In this document: piece by piece, positions 1-11,992 of the stretch
Layout of the letters: each line of letters begins with the position of its first letter
How positions within the stretch are numbered: the first letter of the stretch is position 1
Source of the DNA: Thysanoteuthis rhombus
Lineage: Eukaryota; Mollusca; Cephalopoda; Oegopsida; Thysanoteuthidae
DNA length: 64,000 nt
Assembly: GCA_963457665.1 (NCBI GenBank)
Contig: OY735203.1
Location: forward strand, 20,559,203 to 20,623,202
Direction: 5' to 3'
The notes under the pieces: model-generated
Told to the model about the DNA's origin: nothing
Seen by the model: the letters and a program-made list of their open reading frames with translations, nothing else
The model's database searches: none
Program-made: the position numbers and the translations under genes

Positions 1-1084
1 AAGCCTTAACAACACTATGGCTTGGCGTCGCAACTGAAGATTTCGGAGGGGATTCCACGTGTTGCATATCATCCGATTGCCAGTGAGCAACATTTGAAAC
101 GAGCAAGTTATTGCGTAATGGTTACAGGAGAAGGTCTGTCGGCCAGGAAGAACTCTGTTTGTATGGCATTACCTCTTCTCTTCGGCTTCATCTCAGTTAT
201 TTATTTCAGAAAGACCTTATGTCGACATGTCTCCCCATCGGCATTGTCCGTTGCTCACTGGCAATTATCGATTACTGAAGTTATGACTCTATGTTTCTAT
301 GTCTTATCCGTGGTAACCATCTGTTCCTTTGTGTAGACTATTTTTTAGTGAGAGAGAGAGGGGGCTATGAAAGGATTTAAAACTCTGACACACTTCAAAG
401 TGTTGATGAATCGTAGTCGCCACTGCTGTTAAAGGTTTAATTCCTTTTTTGTATGTACGTCTGTTTCTGTGATTGTGTTTTCCAACGCTCCTGGCCATAC
501 CGTTTGGTATACAAACTTTAAAAATCGGCATCAGTATTACAAACTTTTCCTAAATTTTTTTTTCTTTGATGTATCTAGATGTTTTTTTTGTGGGGGGGGG
601 GATTTCTTTTTTAGATGTTTTCGTGTGAAAAACGCCATTGATGTCAAAAATAGAATATATTCTGGTCAAATTAATTCTTCGATGGAAGTTTTTTTACTTG
701 ACCTGAAATTTTGACACTTTGACTGTTCAACTATTGACTTTGATGGCGAATCTTTTTCGATGTGCTATCGACCAACATCCACCTACTGGTTATAGGTCAG
801 TTTCCTTATACCGTAGCAACGGACATAGACAATTTTATACATGTGGATGTTTTTGTGTATGTCAGTATATGTGTCAGTGTGCATGAGGATCGAACTCATT
901 ACAGAAGTATTGTAATTGTTACAACACTAATTTTGAAACTGAGGGTTTAATGAAATCAATCAAGATGACAAAATCAATAGTTTCACAATCTCAAAAAGGG
1001 ACTCGATCTACACAACTAAATCTACAAGTACATCTTCATATCAATGAGATGAACTATTGAATCACAAATAGAAACTATATTAGA
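1..1084. other. AT-rich spacer, no gene seen
   Basis: Open frames here are short and have no recognisable motif. A perfect 16-bp inverted repeat (attgccagtgagcaac) sits at 76-91 and 250-265 with a 158-bp loop; no protein or target-site signature accompanies it. The stretch 717-765 (around tgttcaactattgacttt) resembles 4748-4805, so part of this block is a dispersed repeat. Confidence 0.6.
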
Positions 1085-2066
1085 ACCATGGAAAGGAATT
1101 GACTGGCTTCAGCAGAGGCAATTTGACCACTGAACATTTAGTAATCCAACTGAAACGAAAAGCAACAGAATATAAATTACCATTCGCCGCAGCATTGTTG
1201 ACTTCAAGAAGGCTTTTGACTCAGTTGAAATCTCACGGTCACTAATACTATCATACAACAAGGTGTTGGCCTCGTATTTGTCATAGTGTTGCCGTATATC
1301 TAACGACCCAGTAGTTCCTTGATCAAGATACGTAGAGACTGGGTCCATTCAGTTCGGAAAAGGTGTAAGGAACCAAAATAGTGAATAGCTAAATAACTTC
1401 AGATTTGCTGACAACATCGTTCTTTTTGTTGATAACCTTTGTGATCTCCAAATAATTCTGGACGAACTGATTGAAAAAAATAAAGAATTCGGTCTTCACA
1501 TGAACTTCAGTCAAACAAATGTCATGCAAGACAAACATGTTGAGGACATTGAAAACGCACAGTAGAAAAAATAGACCATTATTTCTACCTGGGACAACGA
1601 ATCTCTATGAAATCCACAAAAGAAGAAGAAATCAAGCAAAGATCCACTCTAGGCTGGCAAGCATTCAATAGGGCAAACTCAGCCTTCAAGAACAAAGAAA
1701 TCCCATTAGTCATAAAAAAGGGTTGTACAACCAATGCATCCTCCCGATAGTTGCGTATGGAGCTGTAACATGGAATCCAACCTAAAACATTGTCCCTGGG
1801 GATCACAAGAAAAACAGAGATATCATGGAATCCATTAGGGAACTCAAGTGGCAGTGAGCTACAAAAATGTCCGACAACCACTGGACTTTCTAGTGGATCA
1901 GATGCTAGACTGTGATCGGTAGAAAAAAGGATGTCGTGACAAACTAGAAAAAATTCAGAAAGTATTGGCTCCGAGACGTCCTTGACAGAGAGGTCTGGCG
2001 AATCCCAAGGGAAATCTCTGTCCAACGACCCACGCTGAAAAAGTGATGATAATGTTGATGAAGACA
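1085..2066 (+). mobile_element. RTE-like LINE fragment (RT to C-terminus)
   Basis: This is a decayed reverse transcriptase from a non-LTR retrotransposon. Read across frames, the sense strand gives EQAGFSRGN, then the LINE core around cttcaagaaggcttttgact (DFKKAFDS), then LRFADNIVLF near 1400, where the catalytic FADD has become FADN. It continues with GLHMNFSQT, YLGQRISMKST near 1590 and LGWQAFNRA, and closes with the typical tail KYWLRDVLDREVWRI near 1960-2010. Several stops and frameshifts separate these blocks, so it is not functional. It is 5' truncated inside the RT domain. The end at gtgatgataatgttgatga matches the GAT-rich 3' tails of other copies in this window. The RTE-like clade is assigned from remembered motif order, not from a search. 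Confidence 0.82.
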
Positions 2067-2089
2067 AGCATCTACATTTCAGAGATGGT

Positions 2090-2364
2090 AAATCGATTCA
2101 GGGTTGGGGGGACTCAAGTGTGAGTTGAAATGCAAAGGAGCATGCGGGTGTTGTCGGAAGTCAAAAGGTTGTTTAGGGGCGAATGGGAAAAGAAAACAAT
2201 CATTACCTCCTACTCATAAAATAATGTCTGAAAAGCAGTAAATCTATTGAAAAATCATTTAAATTCTTTTTTCAATGTATCATTTTTTACCAATCTTACG
2301 GGTGGTGCTGATAGAATATTTGCTCTAAAGGGGGCGGTTGTCCGGAAGAGTTTGGGAATCACTG
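2090..2364. mobile_element. hAT-like non-autonomous element, right end
   Basis: The block ends in aagagtttgggaatcactg, which resembles the right terminal repeat of many hAT-derived elements (the reverse of CAGTGG-type starts). The preceding 30 bases are G-rich (ggggcggttgtccgg), as is common just inside such ends. No matching left end or 8-bp target duplication was found, so the left boundary is a guess. No transposase is present. Confidence 0.4.
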
Positions 2365-2699
2365 ATTCAAATTTTCTGATGTTGTCCACTTTCACATCAT
2401 GGATTACTTTATAAGGTTGGCAAAAGGCCAAGCGGAATCACCTGATTCCCTAATTGAAAATCCTTCTCCCCATGAGCATTTCAAACTTCCAACACCCATC
2501 TGCCCTTTCCCGGGCACCAAATGTCACAACGATTTTCATTGTGAATTCTGATCATTTTCCTGGAGAAATAATATAATTATACAAAAACACAATTGGTTCT
2601 CACCTGCAGTGCCAAGTCAGGTGTAATAACTGAGTCTCCGATCCCGGCATCCTTTGCGAATGATGCACAGGCTCTATCGGCAATCTGACTTCCTTCGTA
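2365..2699. other. spacer, nothing recognised
   Basis: The sequence has mixed composition, no convincing frame, and no known repeat end beyond the hAT terminus on its left. Confidence 0.5.
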
Positions 2700-3183
2700 C
2701 GATTACTTTTCCACCCCTCTATCTCTGTCTGTCTCTCTCTCTTTCTCTCTCTCTCTCTTTCCCTCTTTCTTTCCCTCTCTCTCACTTTCACTGTCCTTTC
2801 ATTTTTCTCGTTCAATCTTTCGTTCCCTCCCTCTCACTCTTTGTCTTCCTCCTGACCATAACACCATATATATGTATATATGCTATCTCCTTTTTTTCTT
2901 ATACTATTACTTTTCGTTTCCCTCAATTTCCCTGTCTTTCCTTTTCTTCCCACTCTCTTCTTCATTGTCTGTATATTTCACTACACTCACTCTTCTTATA
3001 TTTCTCTCGCACACTCTCTCCCTCTTGCCCTCTATCTTTGTTCCTATAACGTCTCTCTTTTAATATCACTGTAAAATAAGTGTAGGAAGAGAGAAAGAGA
3101 GAGAGAGAAGTAAAATATACAGACAATGAAGAAGAGAGTGGGAAAGAAGAAAGACAAAGAAATAGAGAGAAACAAAAGGTTAC

Positions 3184-3238
<55 letters not shown>

Positions 3239-3480
3239 CTCCTTTTTTTCTTTCACTATCACCTGTCCCCCTCTTTCTCTCTCTCATCCCTTCTCCCTGA
3301 TCTCCCCCTCTATTGTTCTCCCTCTTCCTCTCTTCCTGTCTCTCTCATTCATTTTCTCTCTCTCCCATTCCCTTCTTTCCCTTCCATACCCTCTCTCTCT
3401 CCCTTCCACTCCTTTCTCTCATTTTCTCTCACTCTCATGCTTTTCCACCGCCCCGAGTCCTTAATATTCTTGTCCTTCAT
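2700..3480. repeat. polypyrimidine-rich low-complexity tract
   Basis: The plus strand is dominated by C and T (tctctct, ttcccttc and similar), except for a purine-rich inversion at about 3084-3178 and a TA array at 3185-3235. The long open frames here come from composition: serine/leucine/phenylalanine strings on one strand and arginine/glutamate strings on the other. Confidence 0.85.
3185..3235. repeat. (TA)n microsatellite
   Basis: About 25 uninterrupted TA units inside the polypyrimidine tract. Confidence 0.97.
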
Positions 3481-3660
3481 TCAGGCTCATAAAAAATGAT
3501 TCATATATATATATGTATATATATATATATTGCTTTTTATTTAGCCCTTTTTCTAATTTCTTTTTCTTTTGTTCTTCTGTCTATTTTTTTTTTTTGTTGC
3601 TGTTGTTTCGTCTTTCGCTTCCTCTTCTTTTTTTTCCTTTTTTTTTCCTTGGGTTATAAT

Positions 3661-3741
3661 CTTCTTCTTCTTCTTCTTCTTCTTCTTCTTCTTCTTCTTC
3701 TTCTTCTTCTTCTTCTTCTTCTTCTTCTTCTTCTTCTTCTT
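3661..3741. repeat. (CTT)27 microsatellite
   Basis: Perfect trinucleotide array of 81 bp. It produces poly-Leu, poly-Phe and poly-Ser frames on one strand and poly-Lys, poly-Glu and poly-Arg frames on the other; none is a gene. Confidence 0.98.
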
Positions 3742-3974
3742 GCCCAATCACTCCAAAAGGATACAACACATCCGGTTTTGATCATGTGACCGGATGCTAG
3801 ACTGCCATAGAATAGCGGAACTTGCATTGATTTTCCCATTGGTAGTTCGACCAACACAAAAATAAGGTTTTATTCGGCGGATATTAGCCTATATAGAGTC
3901 TCGGTATGTATGCTTCATTTGGCTCTAATAAATACATACAGACATATACACACGCACACATATACAGCACACAC

Positions 3975-3976
<2 letters not shown>

Positions 3977-4046
<70 letters not shown>
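3977..4046. repeat. (TA)n microsatellite
   Basis: About 35 TA units, flanked on the left by a short CA-rich stretch and on the right by TG-rich sequence. Confidence 0.97.
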
Positions 4047-4048
<2 letters not shown>

Positions 4049-4747
4049 GTTATGTGTTTGTGTCTGTTTTTCGATGTATGTTGTGTGTGCGCGTGCGCCT
4101 GACCGTCTGAGTGAGTGTTAGTGAGTATGTGCGTGTACAGTGTTTATCATTAAAAGCTTCATCCGCGTTGTTGCTTATGAAGAAACGATCCATCATCACT
4201 GAGACGGTTGGAATGATTGGTGTTCAAAGCGGCCTCCTCCTTTGCTTCAATTGCTTCAGTACGTCCGACTCCGGACATTGGTCAGCTAATCAAAATCATC
4301 GGGAGCCGATCCAAAATTTGGGACAATCAGAATTCAATGAAAAGGCAACCTACCACAATTAAAACTACCGCAAGTACAAAAATTCAACAACAAAAATACC
4401 AGAGCGCCATCTTTCATTTGTCTTTTTAACCCCTTCGGGTACCAACTATGATCTGTCGATTGATTTGAGATCTGCGTGTCTCAGGCGATACTTGTAAGTC
4501 ATTTTTTTTCAATAAATATTATCCTTTATCTTAATGTTTTTCCTCAACCATTGGATGTTAATTTTCTGCATATGGCCTTCAAATATTGATAAAAGTTATG
4601 ATGACAGAAAATTTCAATAGGTTAAAGAGTGATTTCTCATCCTGTTGTTACAGCAATCTATTCGACTTTTATTTTTCCCTCGTCCATTCTCCGTATTTAT
4701 ATTTCTCTCCACTAGGTATTTCTCTTACGTTCTACTTACTTATCTCT
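4047..4747. other. spacer, no gene seen
   Basis: The 83-residue and 70-residue frames here overlap each other and show no known motif. I see no element ends. Confidence 0.5.
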
Positions 4748-4940
4748 CGACTTTTGACGATGCAATTGTTCAGTTATTGACTGTGATGACGATTCTTTTT
4801 TTTTTTTTTCAACCTCTTTCTCCTTTGTCTCCTTGTACATCTTCTGTCCCCTTTTTCCTATCACTTTTTGGAAAGCTTCTGTTTCACGTATTTCACACGA
4901 TACTGCCATCTTTTTTATCTATGAAATCATCTTCCTAATC
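4748..4940. repeat. dispersed repeat next to 5S pseudogene
   Basis: The first 55 bases (gacgatgcaattgttcag, attgactgtgatgacg) match 717-765 in order, so this is a multicopy sequence. It lies directly upstream of the 5S-like segment and may belong to the same element. Confidence 0.4.
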
Positions 4941-5053
4941 TGGTTCTCGTTGCATCATTTCTCAATCGGCTTTATGATCACTGAAGTTGAGCAACGTCGA
5001 TACTTGTCAGTACATAGATGGGTGAACGTTAAAGAACACCAAGTGCTGTAAAC
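4941..5053 (+). pseudogene. 5S rRNA pseudogene or 5S-derived repeat
   Basis: The segment gatcactgaagttgagcaa cgtcgatac, then gtcagtacatagatgggtga, then a tail aagtgctgtaa, follows the order of a eukaryotic 5S rRNA. It includes the A-box region (agtt.agcaacg) and the C-box region (gatgggtga) of the RNA polymerase III internal promoter. The 5' third is poor: only tggttctcg resembles 5S, with extra bases before the well-matched part. That decay argues against a working gene. It could be a dead 5S copy or the head of a 5S-derived SINE. Confidence 0.75.
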
Positions 5054-5357
5054 AGCTCCAAATCATTCTCTTTTGGCATTGTCCCTACCTTCTTTTGCTT
5101 TTTCCTTTCTTCATCGAATCTTTTTGTTCTTTTTCTTCCATCCTACTCGTTTTTGTGTTATATCGTGATGAAGTTGCTGCTCAAATGTAGTGTTGCTAAA
5201 TAGCCACCGGTAATACAAAGGCCAAAATAACTGTTTTGATTCAAAATTCTTATTTTGTTAATTCACGGTCCATATCTGCTCTATTTGTTTCTCTCTGCGT
5301 GGACAAACCAATTCAAAATCATTCTGTTGAATCATACAACCATTCCTTAGCAGTAGA

Positions 5358-5360
<3 letters not shown>
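5054..5360. other. spacer, no gene seen
   Basis: T-rich sequence with no recognisable element ends. Confidence 0.5.

Positions 5361-5432
<72 letters not shown>
5361..5432. repeat. (TA)n microsatellite
   Basis: About 36 uninterrupted TA units. Confidence 0.97.
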
Positions 5433-5436
<4 letters not shown>

Positions 5437-5559
5437 TCATTCATCTCGTCCATTTTTTCATATTCTACTCTCAGTTGCTTTTTATTTTTCTCTTTTTTTA
5501 TATCCTTTTTTCCTGTGTCTATTTTTTGTTTTGGTATTTGCCTTTTTTATTTGATCACA

Positions 5560-5565
5560 TTATTA

Positions 5566-5618
<53 letters not shown>

Positions 5619-6027
5619 TCGGAATCTCACACCAGTTGCCTGGTGGTAACCGCTGGAGTTTGAGTGACAGCAAGTCTCCTCAAGTCTCCAGCCCTCCTCT
5701 CCTCGTACTCATAGATCGCAGTAATTCTGCGATTTACAGTTTCACACCGGTTGCCCAGTGGTTATCGCTGAAGGCTGAGTGACAATAAGTCTCCCCAGGT
5801 CTTCAGCTAACGTCTCCTCTCTCTTTCGCATATCATGACAGAGCTACGCTTCGTTGCAGTCCTTATATCTCTAGCACCTTCCTCAGTATCCGTCCAGTGC
5901 CCAGCAGTGCCGTGGTCTGTACGGTCTCTATCCTCCCCCTAATCCCGATCTCCTCCAGTCTCTCCCTCAGCGTTTTGGGGACAGTTCCTAGTGCGCCCAC
6001 TATGACCGGTACTACCCTGGTTTTCAT
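5560..6027 (-). mobile_element. RLE-type LINE 3' end with (AAT)n tail
   Basis: Read on the minus strand, this is the end of an ORF followed by a 3' UTR of about 240 bp and an (AAT)n tail (5560-5618). The UTR holds two copies of one module (gagacttgctgtcactca, then ccagcggtaaccacc, then ggcaactggtgtga) about 115 bp apart. The same module and tail recur at 47.8, 53.4 and 54.7 kb. The copy is 5' truncated at the start codon-like ATG at 6027. A second short ATT run abuts the truncation point at 6030-6065. Confidence 0.85.
5863..6027 (-). pseudogene. C-terminus of RLE-type LINE polyprotein
   Basis: A 54-residue frame on the minus strand reads MKTRVVPVIVGALGTVPKT, then ERLEEIGIRGRIETVQTT, and finishes ALLGTGRILRKVLEI before a TAA. 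This ending is highly characteristic of non-LTR elements of the R2/R4 type, in which the reverse transcriptase is followed by a CCHC finger and a restriction-like endonuclease. Only the last part of the protein is present. The copy has no stops, so it is the least decayed example here and the best reference for the damaged copy at 53.5-54.4 kb. Confidence 0.85.
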
Positions 6028-6065
6028 GTATCATTATTATTATTATCATTATTATTATTATTATT

Positions 6066-6461
6066 TTCGTCATCCTCCTCCACCACCTTCTTCGTTCGTT
6101 CGTTGCATCCTAACCACCTTTTTGCTCGGTCGAATCCTTCGTCTCCAGGGTTCCCATTCTCTTGGTAGATTTTAGCGGATACTACAAAAAGTGTCGCCGC
6201 TAATACTATTGATAGAAAATAGTGAAAGCTGTTTTAAGGACATCTTCTTTGTGCTCCAATATCCACTTTCTTTTGTCCAGCTTAGTTTATTGAAGTCCAA
6301 AACTCCAGCGAATCAAACATCGACTCATTGGGGAAAACGTATCACTGGGCTACTTGAGATTTAGTTTGTTTTCAAGCTTCTTGGTCTATCGTTGCATCTT
6401 TCTCTTCCATTGTTTGCTTTGCATTAATTTATTTACATAGATTATAACCAGTAGCACTTTG

Positions 6462-6466
<5 letters not shown>
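6066..6466. other. spacer, no gene seen
   Basis: Follows the short ATT run; no frame or element end was recognised. Confidence 0.5.
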
Positions 6467-6558
<92 letters not shown>

Positions 6559-6575
6559 TGATAGATAGATATATA

Positions 6576-6629
<54 letters not shown>

Positions 6630-6641
6630 TGTGTGTGTGTG
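6467..6641. repeat. compound TA / GATA / TG microsatellite
   Basis: A TA array passes into about nine GATA units (6522-6570), then TG, a second TA array (to 6626) and a second TG run. The joined dinucleotide and tetranucleotide blocks suggest stepwise growth of one repeat out of another. Confidence 0.95.
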
Positions 6642-6784
6642 TTTGTATTGTGGATGTGAAGTGATCCAACAGTATGCTGATGAAAATGACAATTGGAAGG
6701 TGAATGAGTGTGTATGTTTGTGCGTGTACGTGTACATGTGAAATAGGGTGTCAGTGCGTTAGATACTAAAAATATCTCAGATAG

Positions 6785-7070
6785 AATATACCCCTTCCAA
6801 CGACATTGTCTCTAAAAATTGGATGAGAATCAATTACCATTTTTTTCTCCGATGCAAGGAAGGTATCTGTAAGAAATTCCTCGATCCACCAAAAATGTTT
6901 ATCAATAGCTGATAACGCACACTTCAAGAAAATTTCATGAACATTCGTTTACAACTTTGTAGGATGTTTTGCAGGCTTAAATATTTGATGCAGGGGAAGT
7001 AACTGTTTATGGATCTGATCCAAAACTCAATTATTTCTTCCAACTGATTTTTAAGATATTTTTTTCATAT
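6785..7070 (+). repeat. dispersed repeat, copy 1
   Basis: Shares ordered blocks with 10370-10690: acattgtctctaaaaa, gatgcaaggaaggta against gatgcaggtaaggta, gatccaccaaaaatgt against gatccacccaaaaatgt, and a later atcatttcttcc-type block. No ORF or terminal repeat was seen, so its class is unknown. Confidence 0.55.
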
Positions 7071-7436
7071 CATCCTCATATTACCGTGACTGCTAAGAAG
7101 ATATTTTTGAGAATTACACTTGATTGTGATCGGTGGAAATGCAGTATTAACAATGATTAGGAGAGTTTATTTTGTGATAGATTATCTTGCAATGGTCAAA
7201 GGCTTTTTATCTTGCAATTCAGAACTATTACTCTTCACTAACTGAGGCAATTAATGGATTAGCGATATTAACAATGCCCCATCTAGGAAATTTAAACAAC
7301 TCAACCAACAGAATGAATGAACTATGTTGTAAAGTTAAACAAGTCTTTGTAACTGTTGTTAATGGAAGAAATTGCCACTATTAGTATAAAATGACCAACT
7401 TACTGCATTCCAGCACAATTGTAAGATGTACAATAA
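7071..7436. other. AT-rich spacer
   Basis: A 65-residue frame at 7187-7384 has no recognisable motif. Nothing else is visible. Confidence 0.5.
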
Positions 7437-7990
7437 TTAACGGGATACATATTTACATCGATTTCGTTCAGATATAGCAAACGAGGTGCAGAAACATAAC
7501 CTACACAAAGCCACGAATACACCTTGATCGCAACGAGAAATCGGATAAACCGATCCATGAGAAGGGAATGCTAGAAGGAATGAATAGTTGAAATTTTCTG
7601 GGAATTGGTGGCGGACGGAGAGAGAAAGAGATCCGGGTCTTATTTTGTCGTGTTTCCGATTCGTACTACAGGCATCGTTACCGAACTGACACGATTGTAG
7701 TGACGATCGGCCCTTCAGTCTGTCATTAATACAAATTGGATGGGGGACCTGCGGACAGCCAACCCAGATTACCAATCGGTCGTTGGATTTAAAGATTAAT
7801 TAGAGCTACAAACGTGACTGACCCGGCCTGCACTGTTTCAATGGAAATTAACTAAATCGCTTGGTTGTGCATTGCGGGGTCGTTGGAATGGATTGCAAGA
7901 GGATTTAGGGAGAACGTTATACGGTAAGTTGAATAGCGTCCCTAGCTGCCTAGATGGTCATTAGAAGATGTCAAGTCCACAGTGACAAGG
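7437..7990. other. non-repetitive, GC-richer block
   Basis: About half a kilobase free of simple repeats and of any element motif I know, with clearly higher GC than its flanks. It contains homeodomain-like cores (gattaattag, gaaattaactaaatc). A 112-residue minus frame spans part of it but has no domain signature. It may be a conserved non-coding element or an unrecognised exon. Confidence 0.3.
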
Positions 7991-8639
7991 AATCAGTGCG
8001 AATATTTAAATCGGTCAGCAACGGGAGATATGGGCTGACAACGCAGGTTTCGTATATTCCTAATCGGATAGGCATGAAATAGCTGTACTTGGACGACGAA
8101 AACTTTCTCCTCTGTGGAGAAAATCAGGTCATCATAACAGGCGAAATAGCTTGACCCAAGACGAAAAGTGTGTACATGCTCAATCAAAAAAGTTCGATGA
8201 ATGCTTCATAATAGCTGAGATATCTGGACTCTTAACCACATAACAATTATTACCTAAGTAGGCTTCCAGACCATAAACACTGCTAATCGTTCTATCATCA
8301 TTACAGCCTTGTGTCAAACTATGCTAAGCTTGGTACCTGGTCGTTTTGCCATGGAGCAGTAGTTAACAATCTAATTTCATAAACAACTAGCACTTTGATA
8401 ACTGTCGTCTTGATTGGGCGGCCCACATTTCTGGTCTTGTGTCATATTGCGTTATATCTAATAAATACCTGGACGCTTCAACTGTTTACAATGATTGGGA
8501 AGCTAACCTCACAGACTATTAGTATTGTCCTCATAACGTTCAAGGTTTTGCAATTATCAATACTGCAAGATGTTTGGTTAAGTTAAAGACAATAAGTCTT
8601 CAAAATAAAAGAATTAAGCAATAAAGGGAAATTAAAAGA
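7991..8639. other. spacer, no gene seen
   Basis: Short frames only, no element ends recognised. Confidence 0.5.
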
Positions 8640-8995
8640 ACACATAAATCAACATTCTTCTCAAATCTCATAAAAATAAAGGGCAAAGTTCTTGAAAAGG
8701 TAGACGAATACATTTGGTTAGGATAGGTGAGGAAGTTGGAGAAGGACCACGATGGCAATATAAATCGACGCATAATGATCGGTGGTAAACATTTGGTAAA
8801 AATAGAGCAATATTGAAGGGCACTTTGCCAATGTGCTTGAAATGTACAGTGTACGATGAATGCATTTCACCAGCTATGACTTACGTATGCGGAACATGGA
8901 ATAGAACTGAGAAGCAACTTCAAATCAAACAGAGAGTCATGGAAAGAAAAATGCTTAAAAAAAATAACTTAGAAACAGTAAAAGACAGAGATCGG
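8640..8995 (+). mobile_element. RTE-like LINE fragment (post-RT region)
   Basis: Sense-strand reading across frames gives LEKVDEYIWLG, INRRIMIGGKH, LPMCLKCTVYDECI, then SPAMTYVCGTWN and KQRVMERKMLKK. This is the conserved order of an RTE-like polyprotein after the catalytic FADD block (VDEYxxLGQ, CILPAxTYGxETW, RAMERKML). The first part needs two frame changes; the second part lies in the 65-residue frame from 8813 to 9007. It is truncated at both ends. Confidence 0.8.
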
Positions 8996-9019
8996 AGGAG
9001 GAACTAAGGTGAGGGATAT

Positions 9020-9042
9020 TTTATATATATATATATATATAT
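9020..9042. repeat. short (TA)n array
   Basis: About 11 TA units just downstream of the LINE fragment. Confidence 0.9.
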
Positions 9043-10008
<966 letters not shown>

Positions 10009-10369
10009 TCCACTACGTAATTGAAATATTGTTGTCAGTCACGCAATGAGTCTTTTTTACAACCTGTGAAGCGTCATACGTCACGCTTCTAGCCTGATGG
10101 ATCAGTAAAAGCTATGGATTTAATCGATTTTCTACAAAAAAATATTACTTTGCTGCAAAATGTGATAAAAAATGAATGTCCTTTTTACTCATTTCTCTTC
10201 TTTCTCTCCCCTCAGCGACCTTGTCAGCTTTTAAATCAGCAGAATTCCTGGATTCCTGGCCATGGAAAGCAGCAAAGAACAGACATAACGATTCTTTTAT
10301 CACATGAATATATAAGAGCGTACAAGGGGAAACACATACAGAAGAATAAAAAAAGGTCTTTGAAAGCAC
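10009..10369. other. spacer, no gene seen
   Basis: Two overlapping frames on opposite strands, neither with a motif. Confidence 0.5.
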
Positions 10370-10690
10370 ATCTTCCTGTCAACATCATTGTCTCTAAAAA
10401 CTAAAAGAAAATCAGTTTACAACTAGTTACGATGCAGGTAAGGTAATTGTAAAAGATAACGATCCACCCAAAAATGTAACCACCCCATCCTTAGTACGGT
10501 TCTCAACCTAATACGAAGTGCGATTGGAATTCGTTGAGAACTTTGGGAGATATTCCATAAACAAGCATCTGGAAAAACATAAATGTTTTAAAAATAAAAA
10601 TAATTTTTTAATCGAAAAAGAATTCCTGGACTCATCGCAAAATTTTATCATTTCTTCCGCAGCCCATTTTGTCTTTCCATGAAATATTTC
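10370..10690 (+). repeat. dispersed repeat, copy 2
   Basis: Partner of 6785-7070, with the same blocks in the same order and orientation. The two copies differ by substitutions and small indels, so they are old. Confidence 0.55.
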
Positions 10691-11194
10691 AGAACAGCTT
10701 TGACTAGCAGGCGGATATGAGTGAATATATTTACGTCATCTAATTACACAATCTGATATTTATTCAAATTATGTCACAGCAAAATTTTTGAAACTGTTCC
10801 TTTTGTTTGGTTCCGCCCTGATGCTCTGGACAAAAGATGTTCTGATTTTGGAAAAGTGTCTGAATAAATTTTTTCCGTCACTTCATCGGCTCAACGGGAG
10901 AGATTGTATAGTTACTGATTGGGGATCAGCTTTTTCTAAGTGTACAAGGGAAATCTCCCATGTATAAACTTTTTTCCGTGATTGAAAAGTAAGAATATCA
11001 TCGACGTATCAAAAGTTTTTCTAGACATAATATGGAATAAAATTTTTTTAGATTTCCATCTCTCGAGCTCCTTTGGTGTGCCTCGATACATACATAGAAT
11101 CATACCGGCAGACCGACTTGAAAACTGAAGAAACCGGTGTTGACAGTTTTGATGACAGTTCTTGTTGACATTTCCAACAATGGGAAGAAGCAAT
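10691..11194. other. spacer with repeat-like segment
   Basis: The part from 11040 to 11160 (ctcgagctcctttggtgtg, gatacatacatag) resembles 55490-55540 and, more weakly, 11410-11480. It probably belongs to the dispersed family annotated next. Confidence 0.45.
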
Positions 11195-11500
11195 GAATAT
11201 TCTAACAGGTCTGGTTAGTCACTCGATAGAAACTGTCACGTGATGTTTGCAATGGGATGATCAATTAAAAGATAGAAAAAAAAGACCAATTTACGATGAA
11301 GTCACATTACATGTTGACCCCAACTAAAAAACGTATTTCGATGGGTAGGGAATTTGGTAAACAGAAAACTGTAGAAGAAGAAGAGTAAATGTTTGAATTT
11401 CCAGACGTTTAACTGTATTCATGATACATGCATGGCAAGCCAGCAAGATAGACCTACTTGAAGACTGCAGAAACCTATCTTGATAGTTTTTCGTTTAGGT
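11195..11500 (+). repeat. dispersed repeat, GTCACTC family
   Basis: Shares gtcactcgatagaaactgtc, gatgatcaattaaaa and agagtaaatgtttgaat with 55150-55520, and the first blocks with 21415-21560. No protein is encoded. The class is unknown; a SINE or a LINE 3' UTR are both possible. Confidence 0.5.
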
Positions 11501-11781
11501 CAAGTAAAGGCCCGATATCGATATAAGCGAAAACTGGTACCCTCTTGGACAGGTCATTTCCATTTGGATTTCTTGAAAAGTAGATATAATACAAAAGTAT
11601 TTACAAAGCTCAGTTTACTCTGATGAAGATCACATTTGTTGAACACCTAATAATGACCCACATGACTTCCAAAATTGCCTGAAATACAAGAAAGCAAATA
11701 GATGCTATGTGGGACTGACATCGATAAATTAATATTTAGAGATGCATCACAGAAAAGTCCATACACTGTACGGATCTAACA

Positions 11782-11783
<2 letters not shown>
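11501..11783. other. spacer
   Basis: Nothing recognised. Confidence 0.5.
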
Positions 11784-11828
<45 letters not shown>

Positions 11829-11931
11829 TACATACAAGATGCCCCAAATTTTACATCTACTTTCCATTCTCTCATTTCTTTGCTGATTGCAGTATGATTT
11901 ACAAATACCAAAAGGAGTAATGATGATCGAG

Positions 11932-11989
<58 letters not shown>
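11784..11989. repeat. (GATA)n and (TA)n microsatellites
   Basis: About eleven GATA units at 11784-11826 and about 27 TA units at 11934-11989, with about 100 bp of unique sequence between them. Confidence 0.95.

Positions 11990-11992
<3 letters not shown>

Noticed and set aside
2600..2815. Arg/Glu-rich minus-strand protein
   Set aside because: Antisense of the polypyrimidine tract.
3569..3781. Poly-Phe, poly-Leu, poly-Glu and poly-Arg proteins
   Set aside because: All are readings of one CTT array; no codon variation.
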